NCBI GenBank assembly: GCA_022821145.1
Contig: JAJEEE010000052.1
Span: forward strand, 1-64,000
Reading direction: 5' to 3'
Length of the DNA: 64,000 nucleotides
Source of the DNA: Acidobacteriota bacterium
Lineage (GTDB): Bacteria; Acidobacteriota; Terriglobia; 20CM-2-55-15
The notes below the pieces were generated by a model that saw only the letters and a program-made list of their open reading frames with translations, did no database searches and was not told where the DNA came from. A program made the translations under genes and the position numbers. Shown here in pieces: positions 1 through 8,814 of the stretch (within the stretch, counting starts at the first letter, position 1; every line of letters begins with the position of its first letter).

Positions 1-1
1 C

Positions 2-388
2 GGCCGCAACCTGTCGCCGTTGACCGGCGCCGTGGAGGGGATGGCCCTCGGCGGAGCGGTCGGCCTGGGGTACGGGCTGGCCACCCCGGTCGCGGAGGGC
101 GGCATGGCCACGCCGCACGGGCTTGCCCGCGTGCGCGTGGCTCTCCTCACGGGGTTCGCATGTGCGGCGGCCGCCGGGCTTCTCGGCTGGAGCGGCCGTT
201 TCCTGGGGGCGATGAGCCTGGAGTTCATGGCCCAGACCTTTCCCGGCTCGCAGGTCGGCCTCGCACCCCTGGCGCGCCTGCTCGGCGAGTCTGAGCCGGG
301 AGTCTGGACCCGGGTCGCGATCAGCGTCTTCGAGGGGCTGATGTTCGGTTCGGGACTGGCGGCCGGGCTCACCAAGAGACCTCGCTGA
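2..388 (+). CDS. C-terminal part of a membrane protein, cut by the window edge
   Basis: The frame is open from the left edge to the TGA at 386-388, so 128 residues of a longer protein are visible. They are Gly/Ala-rich with three hydrophobic stretches (around GMALGGAVGLGYGLA, VALLTGFACAAAAGLLG and ISVFEGLMFGSGLAAGL), which suggests a membrane-anchored C-terminus with glycine-zipper-like helices. A TTG at position 20 could serve as a start, but the reading frame reads as protein further upstream, so a truncated gene is more likely. No catalytic motif is visible and I do not recognise the family. Confidence 0.5.
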   Translation, partial: GRNLSPLTGAVEGMALGGAVGLGYGLATPVAEGGMATPHGLARVRVALLTGFACAAAAGLLGWSGRFLGAMSLEFMAQTFPGSQVGLAPLARLLGESEPGVWTRVAISVFEGLMFGSGLAAGLTKRPR

Positions 389-521
389 GCCCGATTCCGT
401 CGCTTTCAGAGGGATCTCACCGAACGCTCACTTCTCGCTCATGTCTCGGGCGGGGTCTTCCGCCGATACTGACCCGGAGCGAATTCGAACGCGGCCCTGC
501 CGCGGAAAGCGAGCGAGAAGC

Positions 522-2036
522 ATGACACTGAAACTCCCCCTTCGGCCGCGTCCCCGGACCGCGCGGACCGCCGGCCGGCAACGCGCCGGCATCAAGGTCA
601 AGATGATCCTCCCGGCGCTGACCGAGGCGACGAGCCCCTTCTTCCGGCCCATCAAGTACTCGCTCTTCCCTCCGCTGGGCCTGGCGACGCTGGCCGGCTA
701 CCTGCGCGACGACGACGAGGTCGCCCTCCAGGACGAGCACGTGGAGCGTCTCGATACGGACGACGAGCCCGACCTGGTCGTGATCCAGGTGTACATCACC
801 TCCGCCCGACGGTCCTATGAGCTGGCCGACCACTACCGCCGCAAGGGCGCATGGGTCGCGCTCGGCGGCCTGCACGTGACCTCGCTCCCGGAGGAAGCCG
901 CGCGCCATGCGGACAGCGTCTTCATCGGGCCGGGCGAGGACACTTGGCCCGTGTTTCTCGACGACTTTCGGGCGGGACGCCCCAAACCGCTCTACCGCTC
1001 CACGGTGCGCACCCTGGCCGGTCTTCCACGCATCCGGCGCGACCTGATCCAGCGTTCGCTCTATCTCGTGCCGAACTCGATCGTCGTTTCCCGCGGCTGC
1101 CCGCACGTGTGCGATTTCTGCTACAAGGAGGCCTTCTTCCAGGGCGGCCGCGGTTTCTACACCCAGGTGGTCGAGGACGCGCTGGCCGAGATCGACCGGC
1201 TGCCCGGCCGCCACCTGTACTTTCTCGACGACCACCTGTTCGGAAACGTTCGCTTCGCCTCGGAGCTGTTCGACGCGATGCGGGGCATGGGGCGGCTGTG
1301 GCAAGCCGCCGGCACCGTCGGGTCGGTCCTGCGTCCCGGACTGCTCGAGGCGGCGGTCACGGCCGGCCTGCGCAGCCTGTTCGTCGGCTTCGAGACGCTG
1401 GACCCGCGGAGCCTGAAGGCCCAGCGCAAGTTCCAGAACCTGCGCCGCGACTACGGCGAGGCGGTGCGGCGCCTGCACGACGCGGGCGTGATGGTCAACG
1501 GCAGCTTCGTGTTCGGCATGGACGAGGACGACCCCTCGGTCTTCGAGCGGACCGTCGAGTGGGCCATCGGGCAGGGAATCGAGACCGCGACGTTCCACAT
1601 CATCACGCCCTACCCCGGCACTCGGCTGTTTGACCGCATGGAGGCCGAGGGCCGGCTGCTGCACCGCGACTGGGACCTCTACGACACCCGCCACGTCGTC
1701 TTCCGCACGCGCGGCATGAGCGGGGAGGCGTTGGAGTCCGGCTACCGGCGGGCCTACCGCGACTTCTACCGGTGGGGCTCGATCCTGCGCGGAGCGTCGA
1801 CGAAGAACGATCCGGTGGCCGCCTTGCGCCACGTTGCCTACGCCGCCGGGTGGAAGAAGTTCGAGCCGCTCTGGGACCGGGTCATCCGCACGCGGCAAGT
1901 CTTGCGAATGCGTCCCGCCCTGGAACAGATCCTGCGCGGCTTCGGGCGGCAACCGGAACAGCCTGCAGAACCAACGCCAGAGCCGCAACGCGCACGACGG
2001 TCGATGCCTCATGCGCACGGAGGAGTGTCACGATGA
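522..2036 (+). CDS. B12-binding-domain radical SAM protein
   Basis: 504-residue cytoplasmic radical SAM enzyme. Residues about 28-150 have the layout of an N-terminal cobalamin-binding domain ([13 protein letters not shown] near the start, later [14 protein letters not shown]). The radical SAM core follows with the [4Fe-4S] motif CPHVCDFC (Cys193, Cys197, Cys200; CX3CX2C), then FVGFETLDP and HIITPYPGT, typical of this class. The substrate cannot be read from sequence; relatives methylate or rearrange unactivated carbons, including in hopanoid and other isoprenoid pathways. ATG 522 is chosen because the in-frame extension back to 441 is low-complexity Arg/Ser. The stop overlaps the next start as ATGA, and a cis-prenyltransferase lies two genes on, so a polyprenyl substrate is plausible but inferred. 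Confidence 0.85.
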   Translation: MTLKLPLRPRPRTARTAGRQRAGIKVKMILPALTEATSPFFRPIKYSLFPPLGLATLAGYLRDDDEVALQDEHVERLDTDDEPDLVVIQVYITSARRSYELADHYRRKGAWVALGGLHVTSLPEEAARHADSVFIGPGEDTWPVFLDDFRAGRPKPLYRSTVRTLAGLPRIRRDLIQRSLYLVPNSIVVSRGCPHVCDFCYKEAFFQGGRGFYTQVVEDALAEIDRLPGRHLYFLDDHLFGNVRFASELFDAMRGMGRLWQAAGTVGSVLRPGLLEAAVTAGLRSLFVGFETLDPRSLKAQRKFQNLRRDYGEAVRRLHDAGVMVNGSFVFGMDEDDPSVFERTVEWAIGQGIETATFHIITPYPGTRLFDRMEAEGRLLHRDWDLYDTRHVVFRTRGMSGEALESGYRRAYRDFYRWGSILRGASTKNDPVAALRHVAYAAGWKKFEPLWDRVIRTRQVLRMRPALEQILRGFGRQPEQPAEPTPEPQRARRSMPHAHGGVSR

Positions 2037-2362
2037 AACGATCGCTCAGTTCTCTCGAAGACCGCCTGGCGCCCGCCGAGGCGATCTTCTTCACCTGGCT
2101 CCTGCGGGTATTCGCCGCCGCGACGCTCGTCGGGTCGGCATGGATCGACGACGCGCCGCCCCTGGAGTTGGGGGCCATGATCATAGCGATCTATGTCGCC
2201 GTCCGGGTGGCCGCCCAGTTCGGCCGCCTGGCCGCCGCCGCGCCTTTCGAGCACCGGCCGTTGCGGGTGATGTTCGCCGCCGGCGCCCTCATTCTGCTCG
2301 GTTTGTCGTTCCTCGTCGTCGCCATCCTCGTCGAGCGCCTGTCCCTCTCGGCGGTCGGCTGA
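2033..2362 (+). CDS. small three-helix membrane protein
   Basis: 109 residues starting at ATG 2033, preceded by GGAGGA about 10 bases upstream and overlapping the radical SAM stop by four bases. Three hydrophobic segments are visible: [38 protein letters not shown] and [20 protein letters not shown]. No family is recognised. Its position between a radical SAM enzyme and a cis-prenyltransferase, with tight coupling on the upstream side, suggests a membrane partner for the same pathway. Confidence 0.75.
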   Translation: MKRSLSSLEDRLAPAEAIFFTWLLRVFAAATLVGSAWIDDAPPLELGAMIIAIYVAVRVAAQFGRLAAAAPFEHRPLRVMFAAGALILLGLSFLVVAILVERLSLSAVG

Positions 2363-2373
2363 GGCGGAACGGG

Positions 2374-3126
2374 ATGGACCGAACGCCGACGGGCCTGCAC
2401 GTGGGCCTGATCATGGACGGCAACGGCCGGTGGGCCGCGGCGCGCGGGCTCCCGCGCACGGAAGGTCACCGCCGGGGCGCCGGCGCCGTGCGGCGCGCCG
2501 TGGAAGCGGCGCCCGGGCTCGGCATAACGACACTGACTCTCTACGCCTTCTCCCGGGACAACTGGCGTCGGCCGGCGGACGAGGTGGCGACGCTGATGGG
2601 GTTGATGGAGTCCTTCCTGGTCCGCGAACGCGCGAACTGCCGCCGGCAGGGCGTCCGGCTCGCGGTGATCGGCCGCCGCGACCGCCTGCCGCCGGGGCTG
2701 ATTCGCGCGATCGAGGAGACGGAGCGCGCCACACGCGACGGCGCGCGGCTCTACCTGAGGTTGGCCGTGGACTACTCGGCGCGCTCGGCGATCCTCGCCG
2801 CGGCCGGTGCGCTGGGCTCGGCCGAACGCTGCGACGAGACAGGCTTCCTGCGGCGGGTCAATCGCGCGTGCCACTCCGATCCGGAAACGCCGCCGGTGGA
2901 CCTCGTGATCCGGACGAGCGGCGAGCAGCGCCTGAGCGACTTCCTGCTGTTCGAGTCGGCCTACGCGGAGCTTGTGTTCATCGACACGCATTGGCCGGAC
3001 TTCGACGGCGAGGATCTGTGCCGGGCCATAGAAGCGTTTCGCCGCCGCGACCGCCGATTCGGAGCGGCGCCGGCGGAGGAGGGCGTCGGGGTGCCGCACC
3101 GTGCCGGAATCGCTTTCATGGACTGA
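2374..3126 (+). CDS. uppS: cis-prenyltransferase (undecaprenyl diphosphate synthase family)
   Basis: 250 residues, the usual length. The family signature MDGNGRWA is at residues 14-21 (Asp15 binds Mg-diphosphate), followed by [20 protein letters not shown] and near the C-terminus [21 protein letters not shown], the conserved IPP-binding and dimer region. It condenses isopentenyl diphosphate units onto an allylic primer to give a Z-polyprenyl diphosphate. The canonical 'NYGGR' loop reads VDYSARSAI here, so this may be a pathway-specific paralogue rather than the housekeeping cell-wall enzyme. It starts 11 bases after the small membrane protein in the same operon. Confidence 0.9.
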   Translation: MDRTPTGLHVGLIMDGNGRWAAARGLPRTEGHRRGAGAVRRAVEAAPGLGITTLTLYAFSRDNWRRPADEVATLMGLMESFLVRERANCRRQGVRLAVIGRRDRLPPGLIRAIEETERATRDGARLYLRLAVDYSARSAILAAAGALGSAERCDETGFLRRVNRACHSDPETPPVDLVIRTSGEQRLSDFLLFESAYAELVFIDTHWPDFDGEDLCRAIEAFRRRDRRFGAAPAEEGVGVPHRAGIAFMD

Positions 3127-3451
3127 CGCTATCGCCATGGACACGTCGTCCGGCCCGGATTCAAATTGAAGTGATATCAGGTCAAAAGAAACAGGTTCTT
3201 CGAAATTGCGGGCTGCCGGTCCCCCTCGCCATATCGATGCGACCGATGCCGCCTTCGGCCTGGGAGAGGACTGCGGCATTCCGGACAATGCGTCTCTCCG
3301 AGCTCAATAGCCCGGCCCACACGCGCCCCGGTCAACGCTTGACGCCCGTCCTCGCGAACGGCGGCCCATGACTCGGGGTCGCTCCGCGCTCAGGAGCTTT
3401 CGACTGTGCTCGACACGGTAATGTCGACGATCCCGGCGATCGGCCCACGAC
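3127..3451. other. intergenic region between convergent genes
   Basis: No convincing gene is seen between the cis-prenyltransferase and the minus-strand membrane protein gene. The middle is somewhat more A/T-rich than its surroundings. I found no strong hairpin followed by a T-run, so termination signals for the converging units are not obvious. Confidence 0.4.
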
Positions 3452-3973
3452 TCAGTCCGTCGACGGTGCGGGCGATTCACGGTCTTCGCCGTTTCCGCTG
3501 GCGCTCCCGCGAGTCCGATAGACCACATACATGGCCGTGAGAACTCCGCTGCCGATCAGCGCCAGGGCGATTTTGACAGCCACCGGATTCGACGACAGCC
3601 CCGTATTCTCGATCAGCCAGTGCATGCTAAGGCCCCCGAAAACGGAGAAGACACTGTACTGGCGAAAAGTGGGCCCGGTTCGCTGCACGTCGTGCAGCTG
3701 ACGACCCGTTGCCTGCGCTTCGCGAGCCGCGGCATACGCGTGGTAGGCCATCATCCCCACGAACGCGAAAAGCGAAGGGAGCGCGATCCGGCCGCGATCG
3801 CTCACGTACTCGACGATGCCCTCCGGCTCGAAGATCAGCGCGACGACAAAGAAACCCAGAAACACGGCGGCAACTCCGATAACGTACCTCCAGATCGCGT
3901 AGACGACCGTTTCGGCCGGAGTCATCTTCTCGACCCGCTCCATCAGGACGTTTCTCGCCCGGTCCCACATCAT
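3452..3973 (-). CDS. membrane protein, module 'B' copy 2
   Basis: 173 residues with about four hydrophobic helices (WRYVIGVAAVFLGFFVVAL, IALPSLFAFVGMMAYHAYA, YSVFSVFGGLSMHWLI, IALALIGSGVLTAMYVVY) and an acidic tail. It is a paralogue of the gene at 5096-5620: both start MMWDRAR, continue M-T-x-x-E-T-V-V-Y, share A-R-E-x-Q-A-T-G in the loop after helix 2, and end in an ALIG helix. It follows module 'A' copy 2 in the same operon, repeating the order seen upstream. The family is unknown to me. Confidence 0.7.
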   Translation of the reverse strand: MMWDRARNVLMERVEKMTPAETVVYAIWRYVIGVAAVFLGFFVVALIFEPEGIVEYVSDRGRIALPSLFAFVGMMAYHAYAAAREAQATGRQLHDVQRTGPTFRQYSVFSVFGGLSMHWLIENTGLSSNPVAVKIALALIGSGVLTAMYVVYRTRGSASGNGEDRESPAPSTD

Positions 3974-4044
3974 CGATCTCCGTGAATCTGACCGGCGCCC
4001 GTGTCCACTCCGCGGTTACCGTCCACTCGAAGACATGGGAGGCC

Positions 4045-4551
4045 TCAATGGCCGGACGCACGCGAGGAACGCTGCCGTTCCCGGAAGTGTTCTTCGATCC
4101 GCGTCCAATTCAAGTCCGAAACGAGCGCCTCCACAGCCGTCGGGACGCCGATGAACACGATTCCGGCCGTAACGACAAGGGTCAAGAACCACGAGGCATC
4201 GTATGCGCCCCAAAAGGCGGCGACATAGAGAATCCAGACAAGCACGCCGCGCCGGAACCCCATGAGGCCGCCCTCCCTGCGTGTCGGCCGCCTCTGATGA
4301 AGCCGCCAGAACATCCGCCGCGACGTGGCCGTCGTGGACACGACGATGCCGACAACAGCGAAGAGAACGATTCCAGTCCGTTCCTGTGACGCAGGCGCCC
4401 CCTCGTCCCAGCCCAGGATGAAGACTGGGAGGCGAACGAAGACGCCGTAGATGCCAACGCACATCAGGACGAAGACGATGGCGTGGACCACCTGGCCGCC
4501 GCGGGTCTGGACGTCGCCCGTCATGAACTGTTTGAATCGGTCCCGCATCAT
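4045..4551 (-). CDS. membrane protein, module 'A' copy 2
   Basis: 168 residues. It begins MMRDRFKQFMTGDVQT and has four hydrophobic stretches. It is a paralogue of the gene at 5617-6195: shared features are R-F-x-x-F-M-x-G-D-V, F/I-L-G-W-D-E after helix 1-2, S-R-x-x-F-W-x-L followed by RRPTRxE and MGFR, and Y-D-x-S-W. A DUF-like membrane family is likely, but I cannot name it. Together with the downstream 'B' gene it forms the second copy of a two-gene module. Confidence 0.7.
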   Translation of the reverse strand: MMRDRFKQFMTGDVQTRGGQVVHAIVFVLMCVGIYGVFVRLPVFILGWDEGAPASQERTGIVLFAVVGIVVSTTATSRRMFWRLHQRRPTRREGGLMGFRRGVLVWILYVAAFWGAYDASWFLTLVVTAGIVFIGVPTAVEALVSDLNWTRIEEHFRERQRSSRASGH

Positions 4552-4805
4552 CTATCCCGGACGGTGCGATCGGTTCCCGGGCCAATCGCCCTCAACGACC
4601 TTGCCGATGACGGCTTTCACGACCGGCCGTCTCCGCTCCGCTTGGACGCCTCAAGATCGGGTTTCCGGCTGCATCCGGTATACCGCCATCGCCTCCGGTG
4701 CTGTTCCGCGGAGCGTCGTGTGGACCACGAGCATGCCTGACGCAGCGGACCCGATCGCGAACGATTCACCCCCGACACGAGCCCGAGTGCCGGAATCGCG
4801 CCCGG

Positions 4806-5036
4806 TCACTTGCGCCGCCGTGTCCAGAGGTGCCAGATCCGACAGTCGCCGACCAGCATGTCGCCGAAGGCCACGCCAGCGCCCACGGCCAACGACAGGA
4901 GCAACTTGGTTGCGAACGGCATTGCGTAGGGTTGCAGCTCCGGCCAAAACGATGGTTGCAGCCAGTGGAGTCCGCCGGTGCCCAAGGTCCCGAAAACGAA
5001 GACCCACACCGTTCGCTTCCGGATTCGAGCACTCAT
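4806..5036 (-). CDS. small membrane protein between the two A-B modules
   Basis: 76 residues: a basic N-terminus (MSARIRKRT), one helix (VWVFVFGTLGTGGLHWL), a second (KLLLSLAVGAGVAFGDML), and a basic tail. It lies between the first and second copies of the duplicated module and is probably co-transcribed with them. The 254 bases between it and module 'A' copy 2 show no gene I would defend. No family recognised. Confidence 0.5.
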   Translation of the reverse strand: MSARIRKRTVWVFVFGTLGTGGLHWLQPSFWPELQPYAMPFATKLLLSLAVGAGVAFGDMLVGDCRIWHLWTRRRK

Positions 5037-5095
5037 CGCGACTCCTCAAAGACGAACGGGGCTCGGACAACCGCCGGTACACGGGTCGCCGCACG

Positions 5096-5620
5096 TCACG
5101 CTGCACCCGGTGTGTCCGGCTCGTGGTCTTCTTGTTCTCTCCTGGGATTGCAGCGCCTCCATAGAACGGCGTATACGGCCGTGCAAGCCATGCCGCCGAT
5201 CAGCGCCAAACCGAACTGCGCGCCGATCGTGTCCGCCGACAGTCTCGTCCGGTCGATCACCACGTTCAGCAAGAGCATTGCGCCGGCAAAGGCCACGGTG
5301 CAGCAGATCGCGCCCCGAACGACTTCGGGCGTCGTGTCGGGGCGTTTTCCGGTCGCCTGTTCTTCGCGGGCGCGCGCGTATGAATCGTAGGCGTATTTTC
5401 CGCAGAAAATGGAAACGAACAGGAAAATCCACATGGCATCGTCGTCTGCCCCCCGGGAACCGACACCGCCGCCCTGATCCAAGACTTCCCAGATGACGAA
5501 CACGAACAGTCCGGCCGCGACAGCGACCAGAAAGTTGAAGACTCCGTAGACGACGGTTTCTACCGTGGTCATCTCGCGGATGTCGCTGTGCCCGATAATT
5601 CTTGCCCGGTCCCACATCAT
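5096..5620 (-). CDS. membrane protein, module 'B' copy 1
   Basis: 174 residues from the ATG at 5620, chosen because it matches the start of the paralogue at 3452-3973 (MMWDRAR) and overlaps the upstream stop as ATGA. An open frame continues upstream but only inside the neighbouring gene. The helices and the A-R-E-E-Q-A-T-G loop align with copy 2. The overlap implies translational coupling to module 'A' copy 1, so the two products probably act together in the membrane. Confidence 0.7.
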   Translation of the reverse strand: MMWDRARIIGHSDIREMTTVETVVYGVFNFLVAVAAGLFVFVIWEVLDQGGGVGSRGADDDAMWIFLFVSIFCGKYAYDSYARAREEQATGKRPDTTPEVVRGAICCTVAFAGAMLLLNVVIDRTRLSADTIGAQFGLALIGGMACTAVYAVLWRRCNPRREQEDHEPDTPGAA

Positions 5621-6195
5621 CGATCCCTGTCGATACGATAGGCGCCCGTCTGGGCCGCAGACGTCGATGTCAGCGCGGGCATGTGAGGAACGTCGACGCC
5701 CGATGGCGGCGGATGGATCCCGTTCTCCATGGCCTGTTTCTCGATGCGCCTCCAGGCACGATCGGAGAATCGTGCCTCCATCGTCGTCCAGAAGACGGTG
5801 AACGCGGCCGCGAGGAACACGAGGAATGGCCAAGAGCCGTCGTAGCCGAGTAGCCAGAACACGCCGACGAAACCGAAGACGATGAAACCGGCGCTGCACC
5901 GGAAACCCATCACGGCGCGCTCGGTACGCGTGGGGCGTCTCCGTTCAAGCTGCCAGAAGCGGTGCCGAGACGTTTCCGTGATCGAAACGAAGACACCGAA
6001 CAAGGCCAGATTCACCCACCCCGGTACGTGGAATCCTACCCACACCGGCTCGTCCCAGCCGAAGACGAAGGCGAGGACGAAGGTGATGACGACATGGAAC
6101 GCGGCCCCCATCAGGCCGAAGACGACGGCATGGGCCACGCGTGCGGCGCCGGTTTCCACGTCCCCCTCCATGAACGTGTTGAACCGGTTCGGCAT
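5617..6195 (-). CDS. membrane protein, module 'A' copy 1
   Basis: 192 residues beginning MPNRFNTFMEGDVETG, with about four hydrophobic segments including VVFGLMGAAFHVVITFVLAF and FIVFGFVGVFWLLGY. It is a paralogue of the gene at 4045-4551 and carries about 25 extra C-terminal residues. Its start overlaps the stop of the upstream gene (TAATG) and its stop overlaps the start of module 'B' copy 1 (ATGA), so three genes are translationally linked. Function unknown. Confidence 0.7.
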   Translation of the reverse strand: MPNRFNTFMEGDVETGAARVAHAVVFGLMGAAFHVVITFVLAFVFGWDEPVWVGFHVPGWVNLALFGVFVSITETSRHRFWQLERRRPTRTERAVMGFRCSAGFIVFGFVGVFWLLGYDGSWPFLVFLAAAFTVFWTTMEARFSDRAWRRIEKQAMENGIHPPPSGVDVPHMPALTSTSAAQTGAYRIDRDR

Positions 6196-6500
6196 TATCG
6201 ATCCGGCCGATCCGCGTCCAGCCCGATCACGGTCAAGTCATGCTTTCTCGTCCATGACGCCGGCGGTCTGAAGTGAAAGAGGGCAAAGACGGCAGCCCCG
6301 CCGGTAGCGGAAACGAGAAATCCGGGCCACTCGTCCGCAAGACCGTGCGCGGTCAGGCCGACGGCGTTCGACACAAGGGCCAACGTGAAGAGACCGGCGA
6401 ACAGCCCGGCCATGCGTCCCGCATAGACGAGTGCGCCGTGGAACCACTTCTCGCGACCGTTCATCGTACTGTGGTCGCACTCCTGGATGATGCGAATCAT
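6195..6500 (-). CDS. small membrane protein, first gene of the module operon
   Basis: 101 residues with two hydrophobic segments (MAGLFAGLFTLALVSNAVGL and PGFLVSATGGAAVFALFHF). The start used gives MIRIIQECDHST; an internal Met (MNGREKWFHGALV) is an alternative. It is the first gene of the minus-strand operon that ends at 3452. No family recognised. Confidence 0.6.
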   Translation of the reverse strand: MIRIIQECDHSTMNGREKWFHGALVYAGRMAGLFAGLFTLALVSNAVGLTAHGLADEWPGFLVSATGGAAVFALFHFRPPASWTRKHDLTVIGLDADRPDR

Positions 6501-6804
6501 GACTCACCGCTCGATCCGATGACGCGGCGAGTCCCGTCCGGATCCGTTCCCGGACACCCGCCGCGCCAACGCTTGTCATCGTACTGGCCGACGGCCGTTC
6601 CGGCCAGGATTATCGCCGGCGATGCCGGAGTGTAGCGGAGCCGATTCTACCCCGCCGCGTTGTATTCCCTACGCGTGGCCGTCACGTCGTCGAGAGGCGG
6701 GCGGAGCGGGCGCAAGGCGACATGTGGGGCTGGACCTGATCGGTCGCTCATCGACTGCGACCCGAGCCTCGGGGGTTTCCCCACATGCTGTTAGAATCGC
6801 ATCG
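6501..6804. promoter_or_regulatory. divergent intergenic region
   Basis: About 300 bases separate the membrane-module operon (minus) from the HTH gene (plus), so promoters for both must lie here. On the plus strand TAGAAT at 6792-6797 resembles a -10 box and ends only seven bases before the ATG at 6805, as for a leaderless message; no good -35 box is visible. Confidence 0.35.
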
Positions 6805-7047
6805 ATGAAGTCGTTGGCACAGTGCATGGAAGACGCGGGCATGAGCCTGGAGGCGCTCGTGGCGGCGTCGTCCATGGACGCGCGCGTCGTCCAGGCGATC
6901 GTCGCCGGTCAGTATACGCCCAGTCCGTCGGACCGTCAGCGGCTGGCGGACGCCGTCGGCGTGCCCAGGCACGGGATCGCGTGGGGACACGTGATCGAAG
7001 TGCAGCACCTGCGCGGCAACGGCCCGCAGTTCGGCCGGTCGACCTGA
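6805..7047 (+). CDS. small helix-turn-helix protein (XRE-like)
   Basis: 80 residues from ATG 6805. Residues about 9-55 fit an XRE-type HTH (MSLEALVAASSMDARVVQAIV, then PSDRQRLADAVGVP), followed by a conserved-looking tail IAWGHVIEVQHLRGNGPQFG. I recall similar tails in small HTH proteins of several environmental phyla, but the function is unknown. An in-frame extension to 6622 exists but is Arg/Pro-rich and unlikely to be coding. Its end faces the ATPase gene only 15 bases away. Confidence 0.65.
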   Translation: MKSLAQCMEDAGMSLEALVAASSMDARVVQAIVAGQYTPSPSDRQRLADAVGVPRHGIAWGHVIEVQHLRGNGPQFGRST

Positions 7048-7062
7048 CCCTCGGCCGTTCGC

Positions 7063-8208
7063 TTACGGCAGCGCCAGTTCCTTCGAGAACGTACGGAAGG
7101 GCAGGACGCGCGTGCCGGACCACACGCGGTCGCCCTCGCCGAGATGGACCTGGTAGTAGTCCGTGATCGGCGTGCGCCGCCGGAAATACGCGATCGCCGG
7201 GTTGGGCGCGCGGTCGCCGGTCTTGCACTCCACGGCGAACCGCGGCCGGCCGTCCCGCAACACGACGAAGTCGACTTCGCGGCGGTCCGTGTCCCGCAGG
7301 AATCGCAGCTCCATCCGGTATCCCTCCGTATCCTCCACGTGGTGGCAGTACTTCAGCAGGTGCGAGGCGACCATGTTCTCGAAGCGTTCTCCCGGACCGG
7401 GCGTCTGGGACCAATCCCACAGGTAGAGCTTCTGCTCCTTCTTGACCGCCCGTATTCGCGGGGCGCCGAACGGGGGAATGCGGAAACAGACGTACAGGTT
7501 CTCGAGTATGCCGAGCCACCGCGCGACCGTTTCGTGGGCCACCTGCAAGTCTTCCGACAGGCTTTTCACTGAGAGCGGCGAGCCGACCCGTTCCGGCAGG
7601 GCGTCGACCAGCAGCTCCACCAGCGCCACTTGGCGTACGTTCTCCAGGTCGCGCAGGTCTTCGTGTACGACTCGCGACAGCCGTTCGCGCTGCCAGCGGC
7701 GCCACGTCCGCGTGTTGCCGGCCAACAGCGGCTCGGGAAAACCGCCGAACCGCAAGAGCGTCTCCACGTCGTCGCGTGACGGCCGGGCGGCGAGCTCGCC
7801 CAGCGAGAACGGGTGCAGGCGGTAGGGGTGGTAACGCCCCTGCAGGGAATCCCCGCCTTTCCGGTAGTGATCCAGCCGGGCCGAACCGGTCACCAGGAAG
7901 GCCGTGCGATCGCCTTCGGTGTCGTAGAACCCCTTGACCAGGTTGCGCCACCGCGGGTACTTGTGGATCTCGTCCAGGACGAGCAGGGGCTCGCCGCCGG
8001 GCAGTTCGCCGCGAAGCAGCGTGCGGCGGGCGTGCGGGTCGTCCCAGTTCAGATACCCGGGATGCCGTGCGCCGCCGCCCAGCAGTTGAAGCGCCAGCGT
8101 GGTCTTGCCGACCTGCCTCGGGCCGCCGAGAAGCACCATCTTGTGTCGAAGGTCATCCCGGATCGGTTCGGTCAGGTATCGGACGCGGGTCCTGAAAGTC
8201 GCGGTCAT
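7063..8208 (-). CDS. AAA_14/DUF4143-type ATPase
   Basis: 381 residues. Walker A is GGPRQVGKTT near residue 29 and Walker B is LLVLDEIHK. The sensor region LVTGSARLDHYRKGGDSL is typical of the AAA_14 family. The second half (about residues 190-381) has a winged-helix region (LSVKSLSEDLQVAHETVARWL) and a DUF4143 end with DFVVLRDGRPRFAVECKTGD, a PD-(D/E)XK-like core. Such proteins are common in bacteria and archaea as mobile or selfish-looking accessory ATPases, and their role is not settled. A second, divergent member lies at 10814-11974. Confidence 0.85.
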   Translation of the reverse strand: MTATFRTRVRYLTEPIRDDLRHKMVLLGGPRQVGKTTLALQLLGGGARHPGYLNWDDPHARRTLLRGELPGGEPLLVLDEIHKYPRWRNLVKGFYDTEGDRTAFLVTGSARLDHYRKGGDSLQGRYHPYRLHPFSLGELAARPSRDDVETLLRFGGFPEPLLAGNTRTWRRWQRERLSRVVHEDLRDLENVRQVALVELLVDALPERVGSPLSVKSLSEDLQVAHETVARWLGILENLYVCFRIPPFGAPRIRAVKKEQKLYLWDWSQTPGPGERFENMVASHLLKYCHHVEDTEGYRMELRFLRDTDRREVDFVVLRDGRPRFAVECKTGDRAPNPAIAYFRRRTPITDYYQVHLGEGDRVWSGTRVLPFRTFSKELALP

Positions 8209-8248
8209 GAGGGCGCCGCCCCGGATTGCAAGGCGCGTTAGTGAAATC

Positions 8249-8277
8249 AGGCTAACTCTGAATCACTCACGAGTCAA
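8249..8277 (-). promoter_or_regulatory. candidate sigma-70-type promoter for the AAA_14 ATPase
   Basis: On the minus strand TTGACT (8277-8272) and TAGCCT (8254-8249) are 17 bases apart, about 40 bases upstream of the ATG at 8208. The surroundings are A/T-rich for this genome. This is a motif match only. Confidence 0.4.
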
Positions 8278-8371
8278 ATCAGGTGCAGTCTATTTTACTC
8301 ATGAGACTCAGCGACAGAACGGCCCGTCGTTCCAGTGCCGGGTCACCGGATCGTCGCGTCGGCGGACGGAC

Positions 8372-8800
8372 TTAGCGTTCTTCGGGGTCGCGTCCGTCCC
8401 GGGGGGCGCCCGTTCCCGTCGAGCCGACGAAGAGCCGGCTGCCGTCGGGCAGCGTCATGTCCCGGCCGTTGGCGCGTGGGCCGCCGTCCTTGGCCTGGTA
8501 GCCCTGGACGAGGATCTCGGTCCCGATCGGCAGGGAATCCCGGGTGAAGCCGCGCCGGAACATGGCGTTGGGCGCGCCGGCCTCGATCTCCCAGGTTTCC
8601 GTGGACCCGTCCTCGCGCGTCACCTCGATCGTGATCCAACTGTGCGGGTTGATCCACTCCACCTCGGTCACGGTCCCGCGCAGCTCGATGGGGCGGGACG
8701 CGTCGAACTCGGCGGAGAACGCGTGATGAGCCGCCGCCGCGGGGGCGAGGCCCGCCAACAGCACGGCGACGCCGGCCAACAGGATGCGTTCGTGCGACAT
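8372..8800 (-). CDS. DUF6152-family secreted protein
   Basis: 142 residues from ATG 8800, with GGAGGA upstream. A signal peptide (LLAGVAVLLAGLAPAAAA) is followed by AHHAFSAEFD, G-T-V-T-E-V-E-W and NPHSWITIEV, the pattern of DUF6152: a His-His start and a small beta-rich domain. The family is periplasmic and functionally uncharacterised. It is the last gene of a three-gene minus-strand cluster with two WEGDTLVV-type proteins; the same partnership recurs at 35-39.8 kb. Confidence 0.8.
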   Translation of the reverse strand: MSHERILLAGVAVLLAGLAPAAAAHHAFSAEFDASRPIELRGTVTEVEWINPHSWITIEVTREDGSTETWEIEAGAPNAMFRRGFTRDSLPIGTEILVQGYQAKDGGPRANGRDMTLPDGSRLFVGSTGTGAPRDGRDPEER

Positions 8801-8814
8801 CGTGTCCTCCTCCG

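Noticed and set aside
417-2018. A 533-codon open frame on the minus strand
   Set aside because: Antisense to the radical SAM gene, whose CX3CX2C cluster and full-length similarity decide the strand.
4651-5106. A 151-codon minus-strand frame around the small membrane protein gene
   Set aside because: It overlaps the better-supported 76-residue membrane protein in another frame and is Arg-rich with no hydrophobic or domain pattern; only its last 30 residues look protein-like.
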